Below, piece after piece: positions 46,003 to 61,810 of a DNA stretch of 64,000 nt. Each line of letters begins with the position of its first letter. Positions within the stretch are counted from its first letter, which is position 1. The notes under the pieces are model-generated. The model searched no databases, was not told the origin of the DNA, and saw only the letters and a list, made by a program, of their open reading frames with translations. The DNA lies in contig OX422217.1 of assembly GCA_949130495.1 (NCBI GenBank), forward strand, positions 572,356,606 through 572,420,605, written 5' to 3'. A program made the position numbers and the translations under genes. This DNA is from Sambucus nigra (Eukaryota; Streptophyta; Magnoliopsida; Dipsacales; Adoxaceae).

Positions 46003-48094
46003 TGCTGACACCTCATTCTTTTACCCCCTAACTCACCTTAGGTCCCTAGTACATCCACTCATCACCGCAAACTCAGGTCATGTCCCGAGCACTGACCTGA
46101 AAGCCATCGGGAACTCCCTAGCTCAGTTTGACCCAAAATTCAAACTCTTCATCTCGACCGAGACTGAATGAATCTTCAAAGGGAACTGAATACCCTTTCC
46201 AAAGGTCCACCCCGTGCGCGATTCCGACTTACCATGCGGACGAACGGTCCGTTTACGTCCAAAACTTGACCTAGAGGCCACCGGGCGCTCCCCGGCTCTG
46301 TTTGACCTAAATCAACTCTTCAGCTCAATCGAGGCTAACTAAATATTCAAAGGGCCCTGAATACCCTTTCCAACGGTCCTCCCCGTGCGCGATTTCAACT
46401 TTCCATGCGGACGAACGATTCGTTTGACTCTGGGAAGCCATCGAGCACTTCGCGGGCCCGGTTGACCAAAGTCAGCTCTCCAAACCGGGTCAAACTCTTT
46501 GGAATGTCGAAGTACATCTCCTAACCTTTCCAATGGTATGCCCCGTGCGTGATTCGGACTTACCATGCGGACGAATGATCCGTTTGTGTCCGCACGATTC
46601 CCCGTCCAATGGACCGACAAACGCTTTCGAGCCATATTTGACCCAAAGTCAACTCCCGAACCCGGGAGCGTTCCAAGAGACTTTTGAAGGTCTCTGAGTT
46701 ACCTTTCCAATGGTATGCCTCGTGCGCAATTCTGACCAACGGTTTTCCCTCGGCGGCTAATTTTCCGAAAAAGCCTGAAGCGCACTGCCAAATGGCAGGT
46801 CCCAGACCCTGCCTATCGGCACCTGCCAATAGGTAGTGCCATGGAAATGCCGATTGGCAGTCCCCTGGGGATATAAAAGGAGTTCTTCACCTCATTTGCA
46901 AAAGGAGCCCAGATCTAATAAAAATCACTCCCAACGAATCCCAGAAACCTCTCTCGAAGGCAGCGTGATTTCAACTTTCAAATCCTCCTTTTACTCCCAC
47001 TTTTCATCACCCCTTTCATCAAATTTGGTGAATTAAACACTCTCCGTCATCATTCAAAGTGCAAGGTATGCTCTCCAACATTCAAGATCAAGCTCAAGAT
47101 CTTCAAGAAGGTCCAACTTTCTCAAACTCTATCCTAAATTCTCTTGAATTCCCAATAACTTGTTTTCTTACTTATCACTTTTATTATCTCATCTCACACA
47201 TCCTAATATACTTTTTATTTAGTATTATTGCACATCTCTTATTTTCATATAAATAAAACCCAAAAATAAGAAAAAGAGGGTTTGCTCATAAATTCCAAAT
47301 AGTGATTCTCACACTTTTTTCACACTCTTCTCACAACTAAAACACTTTTTTTCTACACACACACACCCACAAATAAGAGATTTCCCATTTGGATTTATGG
47401 GATAAACCCCACCCCTCGTTTTGTATGCGAACTACGTGGACTTTGATGCCTCTATAGGCTACGTAGGCGTCTCGAGGTAAACCCGATACTCGAGTCCTTT
47501 TTCTCACTTTTTACCTTATCTTCTATCTTCTTTTTTAATCCATTTTCCTTATATGCTATATACTTGCTCTTAGTGACGTTTTACTCCATATACGTTATCG
47601 TTCCATTATAACGATCAACGTAGGAGTAATCGCGTAAATCTTATTTTTCTAATATTACTCTTAATATCTTCCTACGGATGACTCGCTTTATCTTTTCCAT
47701 GATACAAGCCAAGAATTCTTACCTCCATTCTATATATATACACATGCACACATATCACGGGGGGAAACATAAGGGAAAATAGCAAATATCCATGAGAGAC
47801 CGAAAGGGAGGAATGGGTGCCTAACACCTTCCTTTTTCATAACTAAGCTTCCGAACCCTTCTCGAATCATTTTGGTTTCGCACGCACCAGAATATCTTTG
47901 GATGCCATCCTTCAGGATAGCTTCCCCTTTTTCTTTTGTCTGTTTTGTGTAAAATAGACTGGCGACTGTGAATCTCTCTACATTTTTTCACAAACGACGC
48001 CGGCCGAAGCGCTCCCGAGAGGGACTCGCGGAACCCGAAGGATCCTTTCCTCCATGCGCCCGCCCACGGGGATCAGGATCGGGGGATGGCCACA
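46003..48094 (+). repeat. 3' LTR of element B
   Basis: 2,092 bp from TGCTGACACCTC to GGCCACA, followed by TSD GTAAT. It matches the 5' LTR throughout, with higher divergence in the first 900 bp. Confidence 0.93.
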
Positions 48095-48695
48095 GTAATG
48101 TCAATAATAATCCATTTCCAATACATGGGGAAAATATGGTGATTGCATTTGATCAAAAATATGAAGCTAAAATAAGAAGGAAGAGTGAAGAGGAAGAAGA
48201 GTTATAAGATGTTTATGATAGTTGTTTGGTAGTCATGACCAAGTGGTCATTGCCTGTGATGAAGTAAGTATTATAGATAGTGAACGCGTTCATCAAATGA
48301 TGGATTATGAGGTTGATCCAAGCTTGGAATATTAAGTTATATCGAAATCACCAAAAGTTGTGTCATTCTTCGACGAGGTTGGAATGTTCTGCGATAGAAG
48401 ACCAGAGATCACAAAAGATATCTTGGACATAGCAAGGAAGAATGATGTTCCATCGCAGAGATGGAGAGGGCCTATGGACAGGTTGGGGTGAAACTTTTTG
48501 TCGGAGTTATCATTCTCAAACGTTGATAGACCAGTCAGGTGCCCTAACAATTAACCTTTATATGTGATTTCTAGAGCTTTGATGAACGGTGGTGCCTCGA
48601 TTAATATCATGCCAATGAGGTCTTTTTACTCATCCAACATTTTAGATCCAGTGTTGATCACAATGCCTCTTCCCATTTCAGGCTATTACAACTAA
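48095..48695 (+). pseudogene. Element C gag end and protease start
   Basis: Continues the gag frame of 29393-30844 (NVNNNPFPIHGENMVIAF). A protease-like region at about 48555-48690 shows ISRALMNGGASINIMP, where the catalytic Asp-x-Gly is changed to NGG. It is cut at 48695 by the solo LTR D. Confidence 0.7.
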
Positions 48696-51776
<3,081 letters not shown>

Positions 51777-52200
51777 ACCAAACTTCCAATTATGTGGGTT
51801 GTTTTAATGTTGGAATAATGATGGGCATTCTCCCATCGCACATTAAATTCCATGTAATTGATTCAGCTACTTCCTACCATCTTTTGATATAAAGAATTTG
51901 GATGCATAATCATTGACTGGTTCCTTCAATGTACCATCAATGTGTTAAGGACAACGTGAATGGAACTGGGGTCGTCATCTGAGCAACCAAGAAGTCATTT
52001 GCCATAGATGAAAATCATTTGCTAGATGTTGCTTTTCAAACAAATCTTTACGATGATATGCTCATTCTGATAATGTGCATCAAAGGTGTTCGGGTTCCTA
52101 TGATCAAGGAGAAATTAGGACCAATGGTACCTTATGAGGAAATAGAGAAAGTCATACAAGTTATTGAGGGAGTAAACACGATTGTCCCCAAATCCTAAAC
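51777..52200 (+). pseudogene. Element C protease, right part
   Basis: After the solo LTR the same frame goes on: GILPSHIKFHVIDSATSYHL then VPSMYHQCVK, typical of the retropepsin flap and C-terminal part of this gypsy group (a TSYHLLLGRPW-like motif with a stop at one position). Confidence 0.65.
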
Positions 52201-52727
52201 TGTCACTAAATAACTAAGATATAGAACACAACCAATGATTGACCTGATAAGCATGAAGTAAAATGCCAGATTGTGTTGAGTAGGTTTTCTAGACCTAGAA
52301 TGGAGGAAGAGGAGAATGCAAGGAAGAGGAGGGAACTTGCACCTCCTAAGTGAAAGTGCAAAATAAGTGTTACTTGAGGATGGAAGTGTGGTGTATCACC
52401 TTTGAAGATATGAGTGGGCAACCAGTGAAGCTATCCTAGAGTATGAGTGGTTCTTGGTGGAAAATCAAGGGAAATGTATTATTATTGGAGACATTGAAGA
52501 TAAGCCTGAGTGCATGTAAGACCACCAAAAACTCAAAGTACAAGAGTTAGAGCAGATCGATCTGGCTAAGGGTGATGAGGAACCAAGACCAATATTCATA
52601 TAAAAACCTAAAGGCCGTGAAGAACTTAAAGTTGATCAAGATCATCCAAGAGTATAAAGATTCATTTGCGTGTAAGTAAACTAAAATGCTTGGACTGGAC
52701 CAAGATATGAGTTACCATAAGTTAATA
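52201..52727 (+). pseudogene. Element C linker between protease and RT
   Basis: Degenerate coding traces (SRFSRPRMEEEENARKRREL, then LDWTKI) with many stops. No domain. Confidence 0.4.
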
Positions 52728-53470
52728 TTATGCCCTCGACTATTCCGGTCAAGCTAAAAACCAGAACGTACAGACCTGAGTTAGATCTCGTAGTAAAGGC
52801 TGAGGTGGAACGTTTATTGGTAGTTGGATTTATCAAGCCAATTCAACATCTAATTTTGATTTCTAGAATTGTGCTAGTGGGAAATGAGGGTAAAAGTCAA
52901 ATTCTCATTTATGTTGACTTTAGAGATATCAATAGAGATTGCCCCAATGATGAGTTCCGTATACCTTCAATTAACAGTGTGATAGATTCAACAAATGGTC
53001 ATGATATGTATAGCTTTATAGATGGCTACGCGGGGTATGAATAGTTAATGATGGATCCATCCAATGCAGAGAAGACATATTTTAGGCCTTGTTTTGGCAA
53101 CTTCATTTATAATGTCATGCCTTTTGGTCTAAAAAATGAAGGGGCAACTTACTAAAGAAAAATAATGGTTATTTTCCATGACCTCTTTCATGGCATTCTG
53201 GATGTTTATATGGATGATTTGGTGATCAAGTCAAATTAATAAGATTAACCCATTGCAGATTTGATAAAATACTTTAATAGATGTGGGAAATACAAGCTAA
53301 AGATGAACCCACTCATATGTTCTTTCGGTGTAATGAGTGGGAAATTCTTAGGGTTTATGGTGGATCGATAAGGTGTTCAGATGGACCAAGATAAGCAAGA
53401 TCCAACTTTAACATGCTTTTTTCCAAAGACATAGAAGACTCTAAATATTTTCCTCGATAATATTTCCTAC
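52728..53470 (+). pseudogene. Element C reverse transcriptase
   Basis: RT motifs are VEVERLLVVGFIKPIQ-like, VDFRDINRDCPNDEFRIPS, SFIDGYAGYE, NVMPFGLKNEGATY and YMDDLVIKS with both catalytic aspartates (53200-53230), then KFLGFMV. At least six stops. The 104-codon piece from 52730 is open. Confidence 0.8.
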
Positions 53471-55018
53471 TTGAGAAGATTTATCATAGGTCTATCTGAG
53501 ATCATCTCAACATAATTCTTCCTTCTTTAAGGAAGTTTTCACTATAAGAAGTTATGGGGATGATTGTTCAGATGCACTGGTGTAGTGGAAGCTCAAACAC
53601 GGTTTAAAAAAATCATGAGGATTATTGTGAGACCATTGGTATTACTCTATATAAAAGAATTCAAAGAGAGTGGTATTTTTGGCCTACGGTGAAGTAAGAT
53701 AGAACATCAATATAAAGAGAATGTGTTAAATGTCCATATTTCTTTCAACCAACTGAGTGCCACTCTTTGGAAGGTCAAGCGAAATGAAGGTGACCTTACA
53801 TTGATTCTATCAAGGATGGATTTGTTCAAATGGAGAAATAATATTCCATTAGAATTAGGAGAAGTGATTCAAGGTTCTACATATACGGGGAAGAGCTTCA
53901 TCAAAGAGGATACTTCAACAGGCCTTTGTGATGCATTATAAGAGAGGGAGCAAATGAAGTCGTCAAACAAGCCCACGATCCATATCATATTGGAGGATAC
54001 AAATTGTATTATCAACTTATAATACTTGGTTATTATTGGAAAATAATGAAAAAGATTCATCTAAGTTTTTTTGAAAGTGCAAGGATTGACAGCTTCTTTG
54101 AAAGTTTATTCATGGTCTATCGGTGAAACTTTATTTCATGGAAATTCCCTATCCTTTGCATACTTGGGCATTTGACCTTGTGGAAATAATTAAACCTACT
54201 TATAGGGTTAAAATATGGATCCTCATGGTAATTGAGTGCTTCACCAAATGGACAGAGGCAGTACCTTTGAAGAGAGAAACAACATGTGTGGTTGCACAGT
54301 TTATTAAAGTGTACATCATTTGTCGATTTGGAATTCCTACGATTATTTTCTCAAATAAAGGAACTCCATTTATAAACAAAAATTTGACCTTGCTAACTAA
54401 AAAATGATACATTATCCACCATACTTCAACAGTGGCTTATCGTAAAGGCAATGGTCAAGTTAAGGCCACTAACAAGACTTTGATTAACATTTTAGCCAAA
54501 ATATGGAAGATTTTCTTGGTGCATGTGATAATAAGTTTACCATGGTATTTTATCATTGTCGAATAAGCAAGAGGAAACCAATAGGATATATACCTTCTTC
54601 CTTAGTCTATGGAGTTTAAGAAATTCTTCTAGTGGAATTAGAAGTACCTTATTCAAGATATTCCTTGCGAAGTAGCATGGTTCCACACAGTAGGCACATT
54701 CAACTAGAAACACTACATGAATACATAGATAATACGAGGAGGAACTTCCAAATTTACATGAAACAATTCTCTATAGCTTATGAGAACTTATTAAAACCAA
54801 GAAAATTCGTAAAAGGTGACTTCGTGTTGAAAGTTGTTATGATCCCTATTAGAGGACTCCCTTATGCCAAAGTTTGCAGAAAATTGGGAGAGACCATATG
54901 TTGTTAGGGAGGCACATGATTCTAGTTACTATTTGATCTCACAAATCGAGGACGATAAATCTTTAAAATTTAATAACAAATGGATTGAGGTTAATTACAT
55001 GTTTAGAGAACACATGTA
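53471..55018 (+). pseudogene. Element C RNase H traces and integrase
   Basis: RNase H is very weak. Integrase is clear at 54123-54500: HTWAFDLVEIIKP (D), IECFTKWTEAVPLKRE, RFGIPTIIFSNKGTPF (the second Asp is changed to Asn, SNKG) and GNGQVKATNKTL (Glu position reads K). The C-terminal domain is at 54632-55018 (ELEVPYSRYSLR, KPRKFVKGDFVLK). Inactive. Confidence 0.75.
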
Positions 55019-56039
55019 ATTTTGTTTTGATTATTCTTAAGTCTTTTTACACTTAGAAATTTCTACCAAACACATGTAAAGTTAGATAACAATTTTTTAT
55101 ATAAAAATAAGTGTTGAAGAAAGAAAATGAGTAAAGTACACACATGATTTAAGATCAAACTTCTTTTTTATTTCACTTGTATAATTCAGTTACATTGTAA
55201 AAAAATTAGGACTACTATCCATAAACACAATCAGAAAAATGAAGTTATACACTAGGAAGAAACACAGATCGGGAGAAGTGAAGTAGCCCTCAGGAAGCGA
55301 AGAAGATAATCTCTAGCAACAGGCATATCATAAATATGCGATTCAGCTTTAGCCTTTAGCTTTAACTTGGCTTCACATTTGCTTTTGCCTTTAGCTAGAG
55401 CTTATTCGGTTGTTGTTATTTCATGGTCACATTCTTTAAGTTGAGGAGCAAGTTCCCTCATGCTTCTTGATTCAACCTAAGATCTTCTATATTTTTAGGT
55501 ATTAAGATCAATATGTCACTATTTGAGGATCTTTGAGATATTTTAGCCTGTTGATGACCACACAAATTTAAAGCCATCATTCCGCTGGTCTTTAAGATTT
55601 CTTAAATGTTAATTTAAGGTAGATTTGTATAAGGATGAAATCGACATATTCACAATTTTAGATAAAATAGTTGCCTTTCCTTGAAGTCTATAGCCCATGA
55701 CGATATTATTAGGCCTCACATAATCAGAAACGAAAGTGTCAAGATGAGAATCAATGAGTCAATCCAACACAGTGCATAGGGAACCTTAAATGAAGGGGTA
55801 ACTTTGAAGCACCTATCAATAAAACTCAGCTGGAACAACGCTTGGCATTGGAACACCACAGATAAATTCATTTTTCCCCTTATGAACATTAGTTGTGGAG
55901 CCATGACCACTCTCATTAGATGATTCATCGTGCAAGGAATACTCTATCACATGATCAGTATCTATTAGTCAGTACTTCGGGAGGGATATTTTCAATCACA
56001 TTCTGCAAAAAAGGACGAACAAAAAGAGTTATCTAGATT
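55019..56039. other. Element C 3' region after pol
   Basis: AT-rich; minus-strand fragments are short and low in complexity. Near 55340-55400 GCTTTAGCCTTTAGC-type phrases repeat. No supported gene. Confidence 0.4.
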
Positions 56040-56470
56040 TGGTGAAATGTTTTTTTTACCAAATTGATAAAACGATAAAATCTTAGCAAAAGAGTTAAGC
56101 TAATTCACCAAGATGGTGCATTTTTAGAGTTACATACCCAAGCAGGGTACATCACAAATGAGGTGACAAAAGTTAAATTTTTTGTGAACTTTACTCAAAC
56201 AATAAAGCAAATCACCAAGCAGGTGTAATTTTAGAAAAACCTTTATCCAAGCAGGGTGAGTCATTAAGTAGGTATTTATTTCGAAAAATATGCCCAAGGA
56301 GGATACATTCCAAAGAAAGTGTATGTTTAGATAAAATATCTCAAGTTGAGTACATTACCAAGCAGGTGTATGTTTAGAGAAAACATCTCAAGTTGAGTAC
56401 ATCACTAAGCGGTTGTATGTTTAGAAAAATCATTCCGTATGAGGTTTTGTTACTAAGGTATATCCAAACG
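56040..56470. repeat. ~47-bp tandem array of element C
   Basis: Degenerate units with ACCAAGCAGGTGTATGTTTA then AGAAAACATCTCAAGTTGAG. The two best copies have the palindrome CTCAA-G-TTGAG at 56340-56350 and 56387-56397, spacing 47 bp. About eight or nine units. Confidence 0.7.
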
Positions 56471-58134
56471 GGACATAACTCTAAGAAAAACCAAAAGAGT
56501 ATTAAGAATGGAATAAATTCCATATATATAGTCAGGGGGTGTGGGAAATTTTACCTCATAAACAAGTTATTACATTTGGTGTTAAACTTGAGAAGATTGA
56601 GATGGAATAATGGATAAAGTTTATGGACGGTATGCTTCCTCAGATTGAGCTTGAACATCTACAGTTGGAAGACCCTTAGTAGCCAAAATGATATGCTCGG
56701 TCGAAGCATCCATAACCTCCAAATATTAAGGATCAATGTCCATTGGGGCTAGTTTAAGCTCAACTGAATGAGTTATTTATTCTCTCTCTGTTCCTGGAAA
56801 GATAAAACAACATAAATAGAGCTTATAATGAGTTCACAAATAAGAAGGCTAAGTAAAAGTTATAAATTTTTCTTATAAGGAACATACCTCAACAATGATT
56901 AAATGAACAATGACAAGCTTATTCATAGACACCATATAACCAGGTATCCTAACAGGAATTTCCATTATAAGTCTTGACTTCACAAGACTAGAGGAAGGAT
57001 TTCCTCATTTGACGTCCTCGGAAAGACCACTATATCCAAAGAGGGGACATAGTGTGGAATAACGTCATCCACCTGCATTCACAACATTCAATTAAGTCTG
57101 AAGAAATACAAACGTTGGTATAAACATTAAGTGATCAAGACAAAAATCTACAAAAACTACCTCAGCTAAAGGAGTTGGAGGAAAAACTACCAATGGTACT
57201 CAAATTAAACTAGGGGAGAAATTATGTTTGAGGTCTTAGTAGTTTCACTTGAGCCTCAACTGCTTCCTTGCTCATGCGCTCATGAGAAATTTTCTCACCA
57301 CTGAAGAAGCACATCTAGACACAGAATGCCTTGAACGAGTTTGCCTAGTCCTTGATTTTGGGGGGAATGGAAAACTGGGAATGATATCAACATCAACGAT
57401 TGGGATCAAAGGATCCTTTGTGGAAGGACTATCATTAGGAATATACACAACTAACACAGATTATGGATGAATATTTTACAGAAGGAGCTACAAGTTAGAT
57501 AAATTTGTTTCAAGGAGAAAAAATTCAACACTTAAAGAAAATTTTAATCAGAAAAAGTTTATAGTTGCGAAAGAGCTAAAAGATTTACCTATTGAGTCTC
57601 GCGAGGAGACATAGGGAGATTAAACTCAGTGGAAACATCCATCTCATCACCACTTGGTTTGTTATCTAATACTTTCGTAGGGGAGCCTGAGGGTGTGGGA
57701 GTTGGAGTCACACGCTTTCCACTTGCTCTTTTCTTCAAAGTTTTTTTTTTTGCATTTAAAAGGTGTAGCGAGGGGAGATGTTTTCTTTGTGTTCTCATCA
57801 AGAGCAACCTTTTGTCTAGAAACCTAATAGATAACCAAATCATGACATGGGAGTTTACTATTCATAACATTTTATATCATCATGTGCACTAGCAGGATTG
57901 GATTCCATCTTACTTAGAAGATGAGATTTCATAGATTTCACATTTTCCACTAAAACTAGATTTATGGTAGGAATGGGTTCTAGAGGAATATTACTAAGGC
58001 TACAGGAACCCGTGGTGGCCTTGGATCTTTCGAGTGTTTTGGGGATAGTCTCCGCTTGATGAACTTGCAGCTTTTCTTTTCATTCCAGCTGCGATTGAAG
58101 AACCTTCCTTTCCTTTCCTTTAGTTTCGCAGCAG
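56471..58134 (-). pseudogene. Degenerate antisense gene traces of element C
   Basis: On the minus strand a block at about 57830-57592 lies between an acceptor-like TATTAG and a donor-like GTAAATC. It encodes a Lys/Ser/Pro-rich segment (KKRASGKRVTPTPTPSGSPT) ending in an acidic run, much like the middle exon of the antisense gene in element A. Another Ser/Pro-rich frame lies at 57457-57272. The location, strand and composition match the antisense modules of A and B, but no domain is recognised. Confidence 0.3.
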
Positions 58135-61100
58135 TGTAACACCCTTATTTTTAATAAATTAAAGTAATTATTAAATATTGGGTCATGTAAAAGTTTATCA
58201 TAAAATTAGTTACACACTTTGCACCGTACGAGTCGTATAAGGGCCAAAAAAAATTACGTTTCAAACAAAAGTTCCACTTAAAAGTTTACATGCAAAATTT
58301 TATATACACTATACGAAAACTCAAAAATATAAAATACGAGATCGTATATCGTGTTCGGGGTTGTCTTAGTGCATGTATGACGCACATGCATAAAAAAGAT
58401 AATAAATGACAATGTTGGTGTTTAACCTTAAACGACGAAATAAAAATATGTGAACCGCTCGTATTGTGTCAATAGCATATAATAACTGTCGAGGACATAT
58501 ATTTTAAGGGTATTTCTATATATGGGATACAAGCCTTATTTCAACAAAGTAATATTTTTGGCAAGAAAAATATAGGATGAATAGTAATTTCGAAAATGGT
58601 TTAAATATTACTTTTATTCGACCACATTGGTTAATTTAAGAATTATAATGGTACAAAAATTATAAGAGCCCCTATTTTGGTAAAAATATGCCATTTGTTG
58701 AAAAAATGGATTTTTCTTCAAAAAATAAATATGCTCAGAATATTCTAAAAACAACTAGAAAGATGTAAAATTTTATTCGGACAACTTTTGTGTTTACACT
58801 TTCTCATAAAAATTCATCTAGATATTTTGTTTTGGGAACTTTTAGTTCCCAAACTCACAAATTAAGTTAAGGGTGCAATAGTGGCATTTATAATTGAATT
58901 TAGTATGTATAGTTTTATACATATACTGGAATTATATATATATATAAAGGAGGGATGTGAATATCATTTAAGCATTTACATATATAGATTTTATTAATAT
59001 TTTAGAAGGTTACTAGACGTTAGTTTTGTTATATGGATAACAATTGGAATGTATATACCCATACATAACCTTTGTGAACCATTGAATGGATGAGGAATGT
59101 GACAAGGGGTCCCACACTTAATGATTAAACCAAAAAAAAAGTAAGGCATTAGATATGGGAGAATGATAGCTTAGGAGGGAATCATGTAAAGAAAGTGGTA
59201 CCATGTGGGAGGCTAGTGAATGAATAATGAGAAAAATATCAAGGTAGATAGTAATTTGGCATGATGATTCAAAATTAAACAATGGAAAGGACTACATATT
59301 AAGTCATCAATTTTGGGTATGTGGAAGAATTATTATTGTAGAAAATTTTGGCTTGCATGTGTTAGATGAAAGGAGGAAAATACACATGTATTCTTAGCCG
59401 ACTATAGTGGGAGGAGAGGACATTATTTATCTCCATTTTATATCAATCCATAAGATTACTAGGGACCATATATCTTTCTCTTAAATCACCCAAAGATGTC
59501 CACACCATTTCATGAATTAGAAACTCAAACCCACATCTTTTCATTTGAGTAAATACTAAGAGGAAAATTACATTATGTTGGGAGTTTGTTGTTATGTATG
59601 GGAGTTGTCATGAAGTTGGGTTTTCAGAACATATTTCTTTGAGTTTGGGAGTATTATTTCTTGTACTTTGAAGCATTTTAAAAAAATTTGAGGCATTCCT
59701 TGGAGTCTATTTTAGAGCTTGAGGAGGTATTTTCCTTGGAGTTTTTCTTCTTTTAGTGAAGGGTTTTGCACTCTATTTTCCTGTTTAAAGACAAAACATG
59801 CTAGATATATGTATGATTAACATGATTAGATAGGCTTATTGTCACAATATATGAACTTATGAGAAAGAATATGTGATAAAAATGAATGAAAGCCAAAGAT
59901 TAAAAGAAGGTTAAATTTCAGAATGTTTAAGCAAATTATTTCTTGTACAACTCATGTAAAACTTGTTGATTTCATGGTATATATATATATATGGGGGGGA
60001 TTATGGGTATAAAACCTTACATTCATGACATAAACTCACGTAGTTAGGATAAATGGTTCAAGTATGTTGAAAGTGTATTAAATTACGCTTTTGAAGATGA
60101 AATGGTAAACTTGATAATTTCAGAATATTAATCACATAAAATGATATAATTTATGTAAACAAAGTTTGAGAATCTTGAAGAAAATAAAGTAAATGGGTGT
60201 TAAGTGTAAAAGTGTTAATAAAATTATTTATGGACCAAAAGTATAATTTATGAAATAGTGGACTAATAGTGAAACTAGTAAAGTGTTTTGGACAAAAGTG
60301 TGAAATGATGAAATATGAACACATAAAATAATAAGAAATGAGGAATAAATTGTAAAGTTAACCAGTTGAAAATATAAGTCTTGAAATGACAGAAGTAATG
60401 TTTTAATATGAAAGTGTTATTTTATGTGAAAATAGGAACTATGAATAAATTCTCCAAATTAAAGGAATCCAATCAAAGAGTTGGGTTTTATGTGGTGAAA
60501 AATCGCGTTCTGAAAATTAAAGATGAAAAAAATAATTTTTTGACACAGTGCATAAAATGCAAGTTTACAAGTTTGCGTGAATAGTGAAAAGCATGTAAAA
60601 GCGTATAAACGGATATTCATACTCAAAGGTTTAGTTTTGCAAGAAATGATAATTAAAGTTGTTTTCAAAGACGCAATACCGATTTAAAGGTAAAATGAAA
60701 ACGTAGTTTTAATAAAGTGTGAAACTTAGAAATTAAATGGCGGGACTAGTCGCGTCCCGGCTATTTGGCCTTATCGACTGCTAAAAATGAAATAAAATAA
60801 AAAGGCTTAAATGCGAATTAGAAAGAAATAAAGAATAGGATTACAATGATGTAACAAGTAAAAGACACTCGGAGGTAACCGGAAAATTTAAGGAGGGCCT
60901 GGAGCCTTAGGGTGCGGCTTAATTTTTAAACCCAAAATCACTTATCAGGGGCATTTTGTGGCCTAATGGCAGTCAATGAAAGGCCGTATAACACTCATGA
61001 ATTAGTACCTCGACTAATCAAGTGAAAAGATAAGACGCACATTAATGTAATAGCAAGTTCATGAAACAACCTGGAAAATATAAAAGTACGATAATCATTG

Positions 61101-61259
61101 AATTAGCGGGATACAAGTGGTATTAAAAGAAAGACTAAGTGTGAGTGGGCTCATCGCCCGAGCTGCATAGTCAAACGTCAATTGCATGGTTACGATACAA
61201 CTCACATGAGAACACTAAATCAAATAAAGGATGATTTTATAATTGCTAAAATACATTAC

Positions 61260-61327
<68 letters not shown>

Positions 61328-61795
61328 AGTAATACTATGTTAGTATTTCTCCTACTAGGCACACTCTCTTACCCTACCATTCCCCCCCCCCCCCCAAGGT
61401 ACTTCACCTAGAGGAAACGAAAAGGATAACGTAAAGGGAAAGAAGAGTCATCAACGCAATTAGACCACTGCCACTATTCATTTTAATTTTGAAATTTTAT
61501 TTGGAACAATGGTTTTTATCATTTGACTTTGATGCAAGTACTTTAATTTTGGGAGTATAATAATCCAGGACTATATGAATTCCACTTTAGTCATTATTTA
61601 TTCCATTGAAATAACAAAACTCTTTTATTTCAAGTGTTCTTATAAATTTCATAAGCGATACATCATTTCATTAATTAAGTCAATTTTATGACACAAATGA
61701 ATAAAGCGAAAGTTCATTTCAAAAGAGGATTTTCTTAAATGAAATCAATGTATAAAAAGGTTTTTCGCTTTAACAACCAGAATTGTGGAATCACA
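58135..61795 (+). repeat. 5' LTR of element E
   Basis: 3,661 bp, TGTAACACCC...GAATCACA, matching reverse-complemented solo LTR D. Includes (TA)n at 61261-61324 and a C-run at about 61382-61395. No ORF supported. Confidence 0.8.
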
Positions 61796-61798
61796 ACT

Positions 61799-61810
61799 TG
61801 GTATCAGAGC
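61799..61810 (+). other. Primer-binding site of element E
   Basis: TGGTATCAGAGC, initiator Met tRNA type, three bases after the LTR end. Confidence 0.8.

Larger units (their letters stand above)
30845..48094 (+). mobile_element. Ty3/gypsy Ogre/Tat-like element B
   Basis: 17,250 bp with LTRs at 30845-32945 and 46003-48094, both TG...CACA, and a perfect 5-bp TSD GTAAT (30840-30844 and 48095-48099). The interior has gag, protease, RT and integrase on the plus strand, then a minus-strand spliced gene with a Plant Mobile Domain, then a tandem array and polypurine tract. LTRs differ by roughly 9% in the first ~370 bp by eye, so it is older than element A. RNase H is deleted and key catalytic residues are mutated, so the copy is dead. 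Confidence 0.93.
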
